From Chrysemys picta bellii (taxonomy: Eukaryota > Chordata > Testudines > Emydidae), in the NCBI RefSeq assembly GCF_011386835.1, contig NC_088792.1, forward strand, positions 39,112,882 through 39,176,881: a stretch of 64,000 nt of DNA. The letters are read 5' to 3'. This document shows, one piece after another, positions 11,046-23,434 of this stretch. The notes under the pieces were generated by a model. It saw only the letters and a list, made by a program, of their open reading frames with translations, did not search any database and was not told the origin of the DNA. The first letter of the stretch is position 1. Each line of letters begins with the position of its first letter. A program made the position numbers and the translations under genes.

Positions 11046-13866
11046 TTGTATATATGGCAACCATGGGAAGACAACCCATCTTACCTTTTTCTGTACAAAC
11101 ATAGTGCCGATTCCACGTAACTGTAAATAACCAAATAGTTGGTGCTAGGAAGTAAATAACATTTTGACAGCAGCTGGTTGTACATAATAGTTCTTAAGCT
11201 TGTTAAATCACTGAATCATCTATGATCATACGGTGACTTATTCTTATAAATATTCATTTGTGTAGAATTAAAAAATGAATCTCCAAGGTTTGCTTTTATT
11301 TTTTCCTTGGGTCAGTTTTTGTTTTGTAATTTAGGTATGCATTACCTAATTTGATAGAAATTTTCAGACAGTTTCACCTGACCAAAATATGAGACTATTT
11401 TTTAATGCAAAGCATTTTTGTCTTGTAGAAAATGAAACATATGCATTTTTTTTTAGCATGAGCTATACCCTGGTGATGAAAACGGGCTTCCTGCTTGACA
11501 AATTCAGCCAACAAAACATGTCTTAGATTTTGTAGAAATTAACAAAACAAACAGCTGTAACCTATGCAGACCAATTATACCCTCCTGCCAAAGGCATCCA
11601 ACTTTACTGACCGGATACATCCTTCCAAGATGGTCAGCATCTAAAAACGTCTACTCATCTCTGCACAGTACAACTTAATTAATGTTTTTATTCATGACAG
11701 CTACCATATGGACTGATTATATAACTTCCTGTGGAATCAAAATCCACTGTCATCAGTCTTGGTATGGGCTATTTATGCTAGGGAGAAAAAACACTAATAC
11801 ATTGGGTGTTCTAGATTTTTACCTTGGTTTTAAACATATGTTTCTTTGAAGTATTTATATGAACATATATCTGAAAGATTTTGGTATTAGAAACATTAGG
11901 AGCCAAAGTTAAAGGGAAGAGATGAAACTATTAAGGTTCTTGTAAACTCTGTTGGGAGGCAGTATAAAGTTATAGAACTATCTAGATGCCTACATGGGGT
12001 GGGGAGTGGATGAGACTAATTGGTAACTGGAGAGAGAGGTGTGACTAGTGCAGGTACTCCACTGTCACTGGATTTTGTACATGGGGGATTGAATGTGAAA
12101 CTACAGAGGGCTTGATTTCCTATAGTCAGGAAAATTCTTGGAAGTGGCCATTATATCTCCTAACATAGTTCTAGATAAAGCTTATTTTTCAATATTGAGT
12201 TCACTAGGGGGTTGTTTCTCATTCTAATTGTAATAAAAGTGAAAGCTACTGATCAACTGTAAATGACAGATTAATTATTAGTGTTTAATGATTACCAAAT
12301 ATTAGACTATATGTTTCTGACTCAGTATGCCTAAGATTGAAAGAAATAATAGGAAACAAGAAATGGAATGGACATTTAGTAATGAAAATGGATAATTCTT
12401 CTCAAATACAATGTAAATAGTCAAGAGTTGTTGAGTAGCAAGAGAGGATTTGTGCTCCTCTGAAAAAGTCCAGATAACCAGTTTCTTTGGCTTCTTCCTG
12501 ATCAAATTGTTTAGTGAAGTGAAAGAACAGAATATTGAGTTTGATCCTGCAAATGAGAGTTGTTTATTGTCATAATTGAAAAATAGCTGATGATGTGATG
12601 TAATTTCCTGTAGTAGGCTTTCTAGCAGCTTTTGATCATCAGCTTTATTTTGGAGTAAACTTTGTTAGTCACAGCCATCCCCAAATGGCAAAATCAATTG
12701 ATGAGTATGCAAAAAACAACTAACAATCACTTCCCCCCCTCCACACCTCATCTGAAAGACAAAGATATACATTTTCTAACCAAGTTGCTAACCTTTCTTT
12801 ATGCTAACAACATAGTCTTCAATATACCATAAAATGAACGGTTCAAAGGAATTGACTGACGCTCTTCCTATGTTCCTGGAAACAGACTTAAACTTGTAGG
12901 TCCAGTGCTACCGCTGTAACTGAAGAAAGTGGAGAAAATTAAGGAAGAACTTAATAATTGTTGACAGTAATACTGAACTATTTGTTCAAATGTTAGAAAT
13001 AACGTGATATCTACAAGCTTCCATGCAGGGAAAAATGTATTCCTATTTAATTCTATAAAATCTTAATTTGAAAACAGAATATATGTCCAACTTGCTGCTG
13101 ATGGCATTCAGCAATGAAGAGAAAAGTATGACAAAAGAGGCCTTTGCCATTTGCTCAAACAATGGAAATAAAATGGAAAAGATGAGAACATCTTAGGTAC
13201 AATTGTTCTAAATTTCTGACATATCAGCACACTGCTTGTTGAAGAAGACATGATCCTTAAGACACATTGTGGAGTTCAAAACATTTTCTGCAATCACCAT
13301 CAGCTTCAAAGTTGTAGAAGAAATAGAAAAACAGGAATAATACTCCAGCTTCTCAATGACGCTTGGAACTTTTAGGAAGATTGTGATCCCAATTCAGGAT
13401 CATGTTCCAAACCCCCGTTAGTGGGGCAATGGGTCTGGAAAGCTGCCCCAAATGGGCAGTTGAGGGTTTCCCCTCTGCATGGAAGAATCTCCAGCTTCTG
13501 TAGAGCCAGTGTAGCCAGCCCTACACCACTCCTACCAGTTTCCCCCTACCAGGGTAGGAGTTATGATTGGAGCTGCTGCATTCCAGCAATTTCCCACTTG
13601 ATGTAATTGCCCCAGCGTTCCATTAGAAGCTGGCATAATTTAGAACAGCTGTGGCAAATAAGTAACATTATGCAGATTAATTGTATTTTTATGAAGGTCT
13701 GCAAATTGCACAATATCTAATGCTTTACTTCAGCAATACCCTTTAAGAGTCTGGCTGTCTTGTAAATTGGTCAATTGTGTTTTCTGTCGGTTTTGGTGTT
13801 TAGGGTTGAATAAACACACACAGTTTTCAACATTCAAATGGTCTTTGGTCATCAGAGTGTGTAGAT
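11046..13866. other. Intronic stretch, nothing recognised
   Basis: AT-rich, apparently unique sequence. A more GC-balanced patch at about 13400-13620 may be an old repeat, but I cannot name it. No gene, RNA or clear transposon terminus was seen. Confidence 0.4.
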
Positions 13867-14388
13867 CAGTAGTTTTCAAACTTTTTGAGCTGAGTCCCCC
13901 CCCTTTGAGTTACAATTTTTGGTTGTGCCCCGCAAACGGAGACCAAAATAGATACATGCAAAAGTATGATTGATAGTCTATTCATAAACCTAACAGAGAC
14001 CATAGCACAACTTTAATTAATTACCTACACCTGTAGTTTCAGATACAGATACCAATGGCACAGCCAATGTTTCCTCAGCAGTGGGCAGCTTCTACCTTAC
14101 AATCAGGCTGCACTGGTAGGGCGGGGACAATATCTCTACCCCCCCCCCCCCGGGTTTCAGGTGGGGGAAGGCGCATGCGATGGTCTCTGGGGGAGGAGCC
14201 AGTGCTGGGTGCAGAGGCTGCTGGGAGTGGAAATCGGTGTGGCTCGGCAGATGTTAACACTGACCCACAGGCTGGGTGGCCCACTGAGGTGAGTCAGAGG
14301 GTGGAGGTGTGTTTGCTTTCCCGAATGTTCCTCGAGCTCCCCAGGGCGGGGTTGGGGGGGAAGGAGGGGCATCGTTTGAAAACCTCTG
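13867..14388. mobile_element. Non-autonomous hAT-like element with 8-bp TSD
   Basis: Begins CAGTAGTTTTCAAAC and ends GTTTGAAAACCTCTG, a near-complementary pair with CAG/CTG tips. The exact 8-bp direct repeat GTGTAGAT flanks it (13859-13866 and 14389-14396). An 8-bp duplication with these tips is the hAT signature. It is 522 bp with a GC-rich centre including a long C run near 14140. The 155-residue open frame from 14055 runs through the GC-rich centre and is not protein-like. Confidence 0.85.
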
Positions 14389-14396
14389 GTGTAGAT

Positions 14397-15273
14397 ATTT
14401 TTTTTTTTCAGGTAAGTAAGTGGGTGTGGGGAAACAGTCCCTCAGGAGCTGTAATCACAGGAAGAAGAGTGAAAATTCTTAGCATTATGTGGATATTGAG
14501 AGAGAATATTAGGACAATTTGAGCAGGAATTTCAGTAATGGTAAGAACTCAGTTGCTTGACAGTATCTCTTCCTGTGGTGATACTCAGTAGAAGCTTAAT
14601 GTTTCTTATCAGGTGTAACTGTGGGAACTAAGGGCTAAGAGACTGCTCAAGATTCACCTTAGTTGTGTTTTCTAAAATACTTAGGTAGCAGAGCAATAAA
14701 AATGGAGGAACTTGTGTTGTAATTCCAGATCCATTTAGTTGAATGAGTCAAGCATTGATAAGTGGAAGAAACTGGAACATCTGTAGTTCCTGTATGATGT
14801 CTGATGGTATATTCTGCTAGTGGTATTGTCACTTGATGTTATGGGCATTGAAAATTCTAGACCACTTGAATTCCCATTTTTTGTTTTGTTTTTTCAAAGT
14901 GTCCTTTAAATTAATCTTTGCCACATTTGTAAAATCCTTATTGCTGTATTGATATGGTTGTTGACAATTCCGTTTTGATGATCTGTACTCCAGTGCTGAT
15001 ATTTTGTCTCATAAGAAGTTTTCTCAGGAATGTTGAATGATATGATAAACTCTGTGTTCTGTTATGCATGAAGGAAAATATTCCAACTTTGAGTCCCCTT
15101 GAGTTTTCAAAATGGATGAAGTATAATGGAAAATGACAGCATCAGGGAGATCGTCTCATAGTGGTAATAAATATGCAGAGCTATTTACTTGTTACGTCCT
15201 TGGAAACACTCTTGCCTTGAAGATCCAGATAGATCACAATCTTGGCAGAGCTACTTATAAATAATGTTGTATT
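14397..15273. other. Intronic stretch, nothing recognised
   Basis: AT-rich sequence between the hAT element and the tandem PLE fragments. I see no repeat or gene. Confidence 0.4.
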
Positions 15274-16476
15274 GGTATGGGTACCCGAATGGCCCCACAG
15301 TATGCCAACATTTTTATGGCTGACTTAGAATAGCGCTTCCTCAGCTCTCGTCCCCTAATGCCCCTACTCTGCTTGCGCTACATTGATGACATCTTCATCA
15401 TCTGGACCCATGGAAAAGAAGCCCTTGAGGAATTCCACCAGGATTTCAACAATTTCCACCCCACCATCAACCTCAGCCTGGACTAGTCCACACAAGAGAT
15501 CCACTTCCTGGACACTACAGTGCTAATAAGCGATGGTCACATAAACACCACCCTATACCAGAAACCTACTGACTGCTATACTTACCTACATGCCTCCAGC
15601 TTTCATCCAGACCACACCACACAATCCATTGTCTACAGCCAAGCTCTACCATTGTCTGTGATACAATCGCATTTGCTTCAACACCTCAGTCAGAGACAAA
15701 CACCTACAAGATCTCTATCAAGCGTTCTTACAACTACAATACCCACCTGATGAAGTGAAGAAACAGATTGACAGAGCCAGAAAAGTACCCAGACGTCACC
15801 TACTACAGGACAGGCCCAACAAAGAAAGTAACAGAACGCCACAGGCCGTCACCTTCAGCCCCCAACTAAAACCTCTCCAGTGCATCATCAAGGATCTACA
15901 ACCTATCCTGAAGCATGATCCAACACTCTCACAGATCTTGGGAGACAGGCCAGGCCTTGCTTACAGACAGCCCCCAAACCTGAAACAAATACTCACCAGC
16001 AACCACACAACAAAAACACTAACCCAGGAACCTATCCTTGCAACAAAGCCCATTGCCAACTCTGTCCACATATCTATTCAGGGGACACCATCGTAGGACC
16101 TAATCCCATCAGTCACACTATCAGAGGCTCGTTCATCTGCACATCTACCAATGTGATATATGCTATCATGTGCCAGCAATGCCCCTCCGCCATGTACAGT
16201 GGCCAAACTGGACAGTCTGTACGTAAAAGAATAAATGGACACAAATCAGACATCAAGAATTATAACATTCAAAAACCAGTTGGAGAACAACTTCAATCTC
16301 CCTGGTCACTCAATTACAGACTTAAAAGTCACAATTTTACAACAAAAAAACTTCAAAAACAGACTCCAATGAGAGACTGCTGAATTGGAATTAATTTTCA
16401 AACTGGACACCATTAAATTAGGCTTGAATAAAGACTGGGAATGGATGGGTCATTACACAAAGTAAACTATTTCCCA
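15274..16476 (+). mobile_element. Penelope-like element fragment, RT end plus GIY-YIG
   Basis: A 5'-truncated PLE that starts inside the reverse transcriptase at the region corresponding to motif B (MAPQYANIFMADLE in the intact copy). It runs through the YIDDIF catalytic box, the C-terminal linker and the GIY-YIG nuclease (around 16153-16260, VIYAIMCQQCPSAMY). It carries several stops and frameshifts, for example a TAG shortly after the MADLE motif. It ends where the next partial copy begins, in a tandem arrangement. Sequence style matches the minus-strand copy at 53393-54052 more closely than the long copy at 26801. Confidence 0.85.
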
Positions 16477-17080
16477 TCATGTGCCAGCAATGCTCCTCTG
16501 CCATGTACTTTGGCCAAACCGGACAGTCTCTACGCAAAAGAATAAATGGACACAAATCTGACATCAGGCATCATAACATTCAAAAACCAGTAGGAGAACA
16601 CTTTAACCTGTCTGGTCACTCAATAAGAGACTTGAGGGTGGCAATTTTGCAATAGAAAAGCTTCAAAAACAGACTCCAAACGAGAAACTGCTGAACTTGA
16701 ATTGATATGCAAACTAGATACAATCAACTTAGGCTTGAATAGAGACTGGGAATGGCTGAGCCATTACAAACATTGAATCTATCTCCCCATGTAAGTATTC
16801 TCACACTTCTTATCAAACTGTACTGGGCTATCTTGATTATCACTTCAAAAGTTTTTTCTCTTACTTAATGGTCTCTCAGAGTTGGTAAGACAACTCCCAC
16901 CTTTTCATGCTCTCTGTATGTGTATATATATCTCCTCAATATATGTTCCATTCTATGCATCTGAAGAAGTGGGCGGTAGCCCATGAAAGCTTATGCTCAA
17001 ATTTGTTAGTCTCTAAGGTGCCACAAGTACTCCTGTTCTTTTTGCAGATACAGACTAACACGGCTGCTATTCTGAAATAT
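16477..17080 (+). mobile_element. Second tandem PLE 3' fragment
   Basis: The sequence restarts inside the GIY-YIG domain ('atcatgtgccagcaatgctcc') immediately after the first copy has reached its C-terminus. It then continues through the 3'UTR to the element terminus 'cagactaacacggctgct'. It contains an in-frame stop (TAG near 16653). The 3'UTR holds a hammerhead-like motif at 16961-16998. Confidence 0.8.
16961..16998 (+). ncRNA. Hammerhead-ribozyme-like motif in PLE 3'UTR
   Basis: Order of elements: CTGAAGA core, stem II GTGGGC/GCCCAT with loop GGTA, GAAA core, a tiny stem III GC-TTAT-GC, then TC at the expected cleavage position. This matches the conserved CUGANGA...GAAA...UH layout. Hammerhead motifs are documented in Penelope-like elements. 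Stem I is not convincing in the monomer, so activity is uncertain. Confidence 0.6.
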
Positions 17081-17430
17081 TTCCCCATGTTTATTCCCCC
17101 CCCCCCCACTGCTCCTTACACCTTCTTGTCAACTGCTGGAAATGGACCATTTTGATTACCACTACAAAAAGTTTTTTTTTCTCTCCTGCTGGTAATAGCT
17201 CACTTTAACAAATTACTCTCCTTATAGTGTGTATGGTAACACCCATTGTTTCATGTTCTCTGTGTGTATAGATATATCTTCCTACTGTATTTTCCACTGC
17301 ATGCATCCGATTAAGTGGGTTTTAGCACACGAAAGCTTATGCTCAAATAAATTTGTTAGTCTCTAAGGTCCCACAAGTACTCCTGTTCTTTTTGCTGATA
17401 CAGACTAACACGGCTGCTACTCTGAAACCT
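17081..17430 (+). mobile_element. Third tandem PLE 3' terminus
   Basis: Contains a third 3'UTR ending in 'cagactaacacggctgct', with the 'gaaagcttatgctc' block and a decayed hammerhead-like core (CCGATTA, 17307-17344). No coding sequence remains. A C run occurs near 17096-17109. Confidence 0.75.
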
Positions 17431-18939
17431 GTCAGAATGTTGTATTTGTAATTGTTGGGGTACACTTACAGGAACCTCACTAGATTTAGTGGTTTTTAGG
17501 CAGTGACTCATATAATAGACATACATACAACTGGGTGCTTTGAGTGAGATCCTGAACACCAGAGTAGCATTAATTCATTGCAAAGCCTAAACCTACAAGT
17601 CCAATGAAATTTCCTCCTTTAGTTTGCAGCTCAGTCAATCTCTTTTCCACTCTGACACTTCCTCTCTTGACGTTGAGAAAGGTGAACAGATCATTCCTCT
17701 GAGTATTGGTGTAGACTGAAAGGTGTGGGCTACTTGCCTAAATAACTTTTGTTGGTGCTGATAGGGGTGCTCTGAACCATGGAAGTTGAGAATCCAGTGT
17801 AGAAACTGAAAAAATAAAATCCACCTTCTGTTCCTGGTTGCAGTGGAAGTGCATGACATGCGATTGGCCTCATATAATTGAAGTTTGAGGAAATGATGAA
17901 AATATACTATCAGTATTGCATGTTGGTGAGGAACATCATAGCATAGCTTTCAATTAAAAAATATTGTTGAGACTTTTGGCCAGTGATTATACTAACTGTT
18001 GCAAAGGATTACCTGGAAAACATATAGTTACCACTTCAGAGTATTTCTTAAACAAAGGAAATAGCTTTACAATTTCTGGACAATTTTATCTTTTAGAACT
18101 TGTTTCACAGTTGCCAAAGATTCCTACCAGTTTTCTTTTCTTGGTAGGACAAATGTTGGGATGTAGCCTTTTACATTCTAAAGCTCTCCATGGCCACATT
18201 TTTCATATAGGTGCACTGGTTTGATGACAGATTTTTAAATTAAACCTAAATTCATACTGTTTTAATTTTTAAGGGTAAAGTAATTTTGTAGGTTTTTTTT
18301 TCTGGAAACGAGAAGACTATATGATCTGGTGGTAGCTGTTTGTTTTTTTTCCCAGTTTTACTCAGAAAAAATTAAGAAATGGGCTCACAACACCATTCCC
18401 GCCAACATTTTAACTTATAAATGTGGATCATTAGGGAGAAAAAAATAGGGGCCCTGCTTTTAAACTTAATTGAAATACACTGGGTTTATGTGAACTTTGG
18501 GGAGGGACAAAGTAGTAAAATTAGATTTTTTTTTTCTTTACTTAAAAAAACAAAAAGTAGAGAATGGCCCTCTGAAACAGTGAAAGTTGGCATGTATTCA
18601 GTACAGTAAATAGTGTTCACACATTGTGTGGCAATGATTACTTTAATCCATGAATGCCAGGGTGTTGGAATTCTTGGTTGGATTTGTCAAGATATTCAAA
18701 AGAAAGGGAGCTATTATTGTGACTACTACCAGCAAAAACTGCTCAGTAACACAAAGAAAGGGACATTAGTACTACTTTAGGCAGTAGCCTTTCCCCTGGA
18801 GATATGTTTGAAATAAATCCTTGGTATAGAATAAAAGGGATCTGAGAGTTTCAAATATTTGCATGTGCCTTTTTCACATTAAGTATTTGGTAGGAATTTT
18901 TCAGAATACCAGAAAAGAGAGACAAAGATAGCTGATACA
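17431..18939. other. Intronic stretch, nothing recognised
   Basis: AT-rich sequence with homopolymer T/A runs. No gene, repeat terminus or RNA was recognised. Confidence 0.4.
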
Positions 18940-19812
18940 TACACCGTGGCAAAATGAGAACATATGCATGGAATTAAACTGCAGGCTGCAATTTTTATGA
19001 AACTTTAACTCAGGGGAGGGGTGCTACCTGCCTATTACCCATGCTGTCCTATACCAGGCATTTAATTGGTTCCATTGGCGATGGTTACAGGGCTCCTTAC
19101 CATATAACCTCTAACTCGGGGTAGGCTCTCCTCATACTAACCCACCAGGACTCCGCTGTCTCTGAGTCCTAGCATCTTCCCCTGCCAGGAGAGGGGCAGA
19201 TGGTGCAGAAGGGTGGGGACCTTGGCCCATGAGGGCCACAAGGTCTTATCCTCTCCTATGAGCCTATGTCCCATCACCAAAATCCCTGGTCTTTTACCTC
19301 TGGAAACCATTTTATCCTTTTAACCTCACTTGAAACTGGCCACAAGCTGCAAAAAATTAACAACTCAACCTAACTACCTCAGTACTGCCTTCCTATTTAA
19401 CCTACTGTAGCTTGAAGGTGGTGCAAGGACAGTGGAAAAACTCCCTAGTCCTCTGCCAGTTGGCCCATGGGAGAAAAAATTCCTGACCCCCAAACCAGTG
19501 ATCAGCTAGACTCATAGCATCTGTCAGGCCAGATTCCCATTCCTAGTTCAGCGTGGGGCTGCTGGAATGGATTTGAAAGACATTCCACATGGTTCCTGCT
19601 CCAGGTTAAATCCTGGGGAATGTTGGCCAGTCAGCACCTGTCTCCTGCAACTGCCCAGTGGGTACAAGAGACTCCTGAGAAGAGGAGTTACCTAGTGTCC
19701 TTCAGCAAGTGTCTCCCTCCCTCGCTCCTGGGACTGTCCTCTTTCACTGCTGCCTCCATCAAGTACATCCACTCCTTGAGGCAGGTGGGTGGCATGTACA
19801 ACAGGTGTTAAT
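18940..19812 (-). repeat. LTR-like interspersed repeat, copy A
   Basis: About 870 bp that is clearly related to 57275-58195. Shared phrases in the same order include 'gtggcaaaat', 'caggctgcaa', 'tggcccatgggagaaaaa', 'tgtcaggccagattcccat' and 'acctagtgtccttcagc'. The sister copy has ATTAAT/TTTATT-type sequence that reads as AATAAA on the minus strand, suggesting a solo LTR in minus orientation. I could not identify the target duplication, so the LTR call is an inference. Confidence 0.6.
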
Positions 19813-20013
19813 GTAGCTTGGCTACAGATTTTTTTGAGGGAATAGGGAGAGAACAGTGCAGGTGAAACTAGGTTAAATGAGAGAAAATATCATAGAGAGT
19901 TTTAGACAGAATATGAACTGAAATATAAAAGGATGAACAATCCTAGTAAACTAGACTGAAGGAAAACTACTGAAGGAAACCCAAAGCACAGACACCTCCA
20001 GTTATATAATAAA

Positions 20014-20036
20014 TTGTGTGTGTGTGTGTGTGTGTG
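20014..20036. repeat. (GT)n microsatellite
   Basis: A run of about 11 GT units followed by 'gcatgcatgtgtgca'. Confidence 0.9.
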
Positions 20037-20479
20037 CATGCATGTGTGCACAGAGAAAGGAAAGGGTGAGGGAAGGGAGCTAAGGTTATAAAATTTCTTA
20101 TTTTATGCAAATTTTTATTCAGCCTTTTGATGTGATTGTAAGAGTGGCAAATGCTAACTTTTTGAAATTGGAAATGTTTTTCTGACCTTTGACTGAATGG
20201 GTCTTATGATAACAGGTAATATTTTAATCATGTAATGGCTTTTAATTTACCACGAACACCATTTATTTTGATGTTAAGATTCTAATTCTTTGTTTGGTAA
20301 GAGAAATTGAAAACACAATTACATCTCCAAGTAAATCTTTCACTATTTAGAGTAAAACTCTTCTTCATATCTCTTACTGTAGTTGTGACATTTAATTTTG
20401 GGACCCAGATTGACAAGGATGAGTGAAACTGAAAGAGAAAGTAGAAACAAATAGATGAACTCTGTTTCTGGTTGACTCA

Positions 20480-20963
20480 AGCTATGTCTATACTACAGCT
20501 TATGTTGGCATAACCTATGTCACTCAGGGGTGTGAATAACCCATCCCCCGGAGTGACGCCAACGTAAGTGCTGGTGTGCACAGCGCAATGTCAGTGGGAG
20601 AGCTTCTCCCACCAACAGCTACCACCGCTCGAAGGGGCTGGAGTAGGTAAGCTGATGGGAGAGCTCCCGTCATCTTAGAGCAGCTACATTAGAGAGCTTT
20701 GTTGTATCAGCCAGGTAAGGTACTAACAAACTTCAACAGGACTTTATTTTTAAAGTGGAAACCTCTTTACCAAGCTGCTGCTGCACCCTCTGTAACTCTC
20801 ACTCAGCATCTTCATCACTCCTCCCCTCTCCTTCCTGTTTCCTGTCCTTTCAGACTCCCAACAGCCAGTGCTCCCAGTTCTAATAATTACAAGCAGCATC
20901 TAAACACCACAAGCTTGCATTGGTGCAGCTGCACCGATACAGCTCTTGAGTGTAGCTGAAGCC
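20480..20963. mobile_element. GTCTACAC-type MITE split by a solo LTR
   Basis: The left terminus 'agctatgtctatactacag' and the right terminus 'gagtgtagctgaagcc' are decayed inverted repeats. The interior 'cactcaggggtgtgaat' and 'ggtgcagctgcaccgatacagc' match the elements at 10135-10407 and 60251-60477. It is interrupted by the LTR at 20700-20911; without that insert and its duplication it would be about 267 bp, the size of its relatives. Confidence 0.65.
20700..20911 (-). mobile_element. Short solo LTR with 5-bp TSD
   Basis: Begins TG, ends CA and is flanked by the exact pentanucleotide AGCTT (20695-20699 and 20912-20916). It contains TTTATTTTTAAAG near the left end, which reads as an AATAAA signal on the minus strand. 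It is 212 bp and non-coding. TG...CA ends with a 5-bp duplication are diagnostic of LTR retroelement integration. No internal retroelement genes are present, so this is a solo LTR or a small terminal-repeat element. Confidence 0.75.
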
Positions 20964-21019
20964 TCAGTCTCCTTCATTCTTTACCTGTTTCATCCAGCTG
21001 AGCTGTAGTTCTCACAATT

Positions 21020-21733
21020 TACTCTTTGGGGAATTCTGTGCCAGAAAAATCTGTGCACAATATTTTAAAATTCTGCAAAATTCTGCATATTTTATTTAAA
21101 ATAACAATATATAATCACAACAGTTTCAGTTATTTTAGTAGTTTATTTCAAAATATCTGTCAGCAACTATGTCTGTAACAATACAGACAACAAAAAAATT
21201 TCCCCGAGGAGTAGAGAGTTGAAGAAATCCTTACGACAACCCAATTCCTGTTTCTCTGTCCCCTTGGCTGGGCTTTGCGGGGGGAGCATGCAAACACCCA
21301 CACCACCTACCCCCAGAGTCCAGCTGCGGGCCTCCCTCCCTGACACCTGCATCTTCTACCCCCCCAGAGCCCAGCCACGGAATGTCCCTCCAGCCCAGAC
21401 GCTTGCATCCCCCTCCCCGCCGCCTTGGGATCCAGTGGGAGAAAACAGCCTGATGCTGAGTCCCAGGCTTATGTGGAGTTTCCTGCATGCCGCCTTCTAT
21501 CCTTCAAGGGTGTGCTGGGAACTGCAGCTATCGGGAAACCCTCCTTCCCCTCCCCTGGACAGTGTCTTGTATTTGTGAGCTAGGGAGATGGACTCTGCCA
21601 GGTCCAGCAGCCCCTAGTGGTGACCAGCAGCTCTGCAGCCCATTTCTGCGAGGGGAAGAAGGAAATTTTGTGCAGAACATTAATTGTGCACAAATTCTGC
21701 ATTGCGCAGTGGTGCAGAATTCCTCCAGGAGTA
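21020..21733. mobile_element. Non-autonomous DNA element, copy A
   Basis: Ends are inverted: TACTCTTTGGGGAATTCTG on the left and CAGAATTCCTCCAGGAGTA on the right. Subterminal 'gtgcacaatattttaaaattctgcaaa' and its relatives near the right end extend the symmetry. The interior is C-rich with no genuine gene. It is the same family as 42390-43061. Confidence 0.75.
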
Positions 21734-21739
21734 ATAGTT

Positions 21740-22448
21740 GTTGACTGACTGGCAGAATCCTGTTAACTCTTCATGTCCATGGTCATCTATTCTTCAAAAA
21801 CAAGGTCAGGAAGACAAACCATTGAAAGTTACTTAGTTCATAGAAAGTTTCAAAAGTATTAGAGTATAATTTCTTAATTTGTCTATTACATACACCATGC
21901 AAAGTGTTCCAGTTTCATGGTTTCCAGATAATTTCTCTGTGAAGGGGAAAAACTTGGACAAAAAAAGGGTAGGGGAAAAGACAGTACTGTGAAACTTTGG
22001 ATAGTATTTATGCTTAAGATTTTTCCAGTTGTTTGTGCAATTTAAGGTACATTTTAAACTTTATTTTAGTGCAATGAGATGATGAAAAGTACCATTCTAG
22101 GTCATAATAAATTGGCTGGTTTGGATTTAAAAATTTGATCTTATTTATTAATAACAATTAGGACATAATTTGAGAATTGTCCTTTGAAGATGTCAAATGG
22201 TGCATATAATCTGGGTTCTGGTAGACCCCATAGCTGCCAGAGGGTATTGTGTGAATCTTGGCAAGTTTTAGAATTGTTATTGAATAGTTCTTAATTTAGT
22301 AGCTCAGAAGTTTTAGATACAAACCCAGACATCTGAATCAGAACCAATGATGTCTTGTAACCACCCACTTGCACTAATCTCTCACTTTGAAGACTTTCCC
22401 TACCTATAGTTCTTATCTTTGGGGGAGGAGAAGCTTAGGAGAGGAGAG
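21740..22448. other. Intronic stretch, nothing recognised
   Basis: AT-rich sequence without a recognisable element between a DNA element and the small PLE derivative. Confidence 0.4.
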
Positions 22449-22460
22449 TAGAATATCTGT

Positions 22461-22648
22461 AAAAAGCAACAGAGAGTCCTGTGGCACCTTTAAGACTAAC
22501 AGATGTATTGGAGCATAAGCTTTCGTGGGTGAATGCCCACTTTGTTGGATGCATGCTTATGCTCCAATACATCTGTTAATCTTAAAGGTGCCACAGGACT
22601 CTGTTGCTTTTTACAGATCCAGACTAACACGTTTACACCTCTGATACT
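22461..22648. mobile_element. Mini-PLE: two inverted PLE termini with 12-bp TSD
   Basis: The first half (22461 to about 22550) is the reverse complement of a PLE 3' end. The second half (about 22551-22648) is a PLE 3' end in plus orientation, so the whole folds into one long hairpin. The exact 12-bp repeat TAGAATATCTGT flanks it (22449-22460 and 22649-22660), so it inserted as a unit. The left arm starts at 'aaaaagcaaca' and lacks the last ~36 bases of the right arm, as in the long copy at 26801. The minus-arm ribozyme core is damaged (CAACAAA). Confidence 0.8.
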
Positions 22649-23214
22649 TAGAATATCTGTGTTCCTAGCAGTGATTAAATGCTTAATTTTGATGACCCAG
22701 CTGTTGCTGCTGTTCCAAGCCTCATTTGGTTCATCATCAGGGAACTCCCCATTACTGGGCAAATGGCTATGACAGATTATATCTTTTCCATGGAGGATGG
22801 TATTGTATATAGAAAGTATAAGCAAAAAAGAAATATCAGATTGGCATGTCAAACAAATTTTATATAGAGAGAGATAACAGCATTTTTTTCAGAGTTGCAG
22901 GAAGAAGATCCGAATAGAGAGGGGTTAAAAAAAATCCAACATAATCACAGAGATCAATCTTTTCCTTGTCCTCCCGAAGGAGGGAAACTCTTCACCTTCA
23001 TTGCATATGCCCACCCTACCTATCATCCCTAAAAATGCTGCATCTGGTCTGCCAGCCTTCATCAGTCACTGTTTAACTTTCGAACAAGTACCTTCACTTA
23101 TTCTGCCATGTTGCATCCTGTGCATAAGACGACTCATATGCAGAGACACCTCATTGTCCTCCTTCAAATCCATCCTTAAGATTCTTCTCATCTGTGATGC
23201 CTCCCGTCGGTGTA

Positions 23215-23275
23215 AGTAATGTCTACAATAAGTGCTGCAGTGGCTCCGCTGCAGCGTTTTAAGTGTAGACCTACC
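23215..23275. repeat. Fragment of GTCTACAC-type MITE
   Basis: Contains 'gctgcagtggctccgctgcagcg' and the terminus-like 'gtgtagacctaccct'. Only one end is recognisable. Confidence 0.4.
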
Positions 23276-23434
23276 CTGAATGCTTAGCAGCCTCTGATTT
23301 TATTTTCTGTTTATAGGGTATATACCCTCTTATTTTTGAGGAGGCTGTGTTTGAAATAATGTAGTTTCTTCTTTATAGGTTTAATTAACATTATTGACTC
23401 TGACTTTTGTCCACTGATGATTATTTAAACATGC

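Noticed and set aside
15520..16383. Separate small genes at 15520-15750, 15755-16096 and 16153-16383
   Set aside because: They are pieces of one decayed PLE frame, shown by colinearity with the long copy at 26801-29847.
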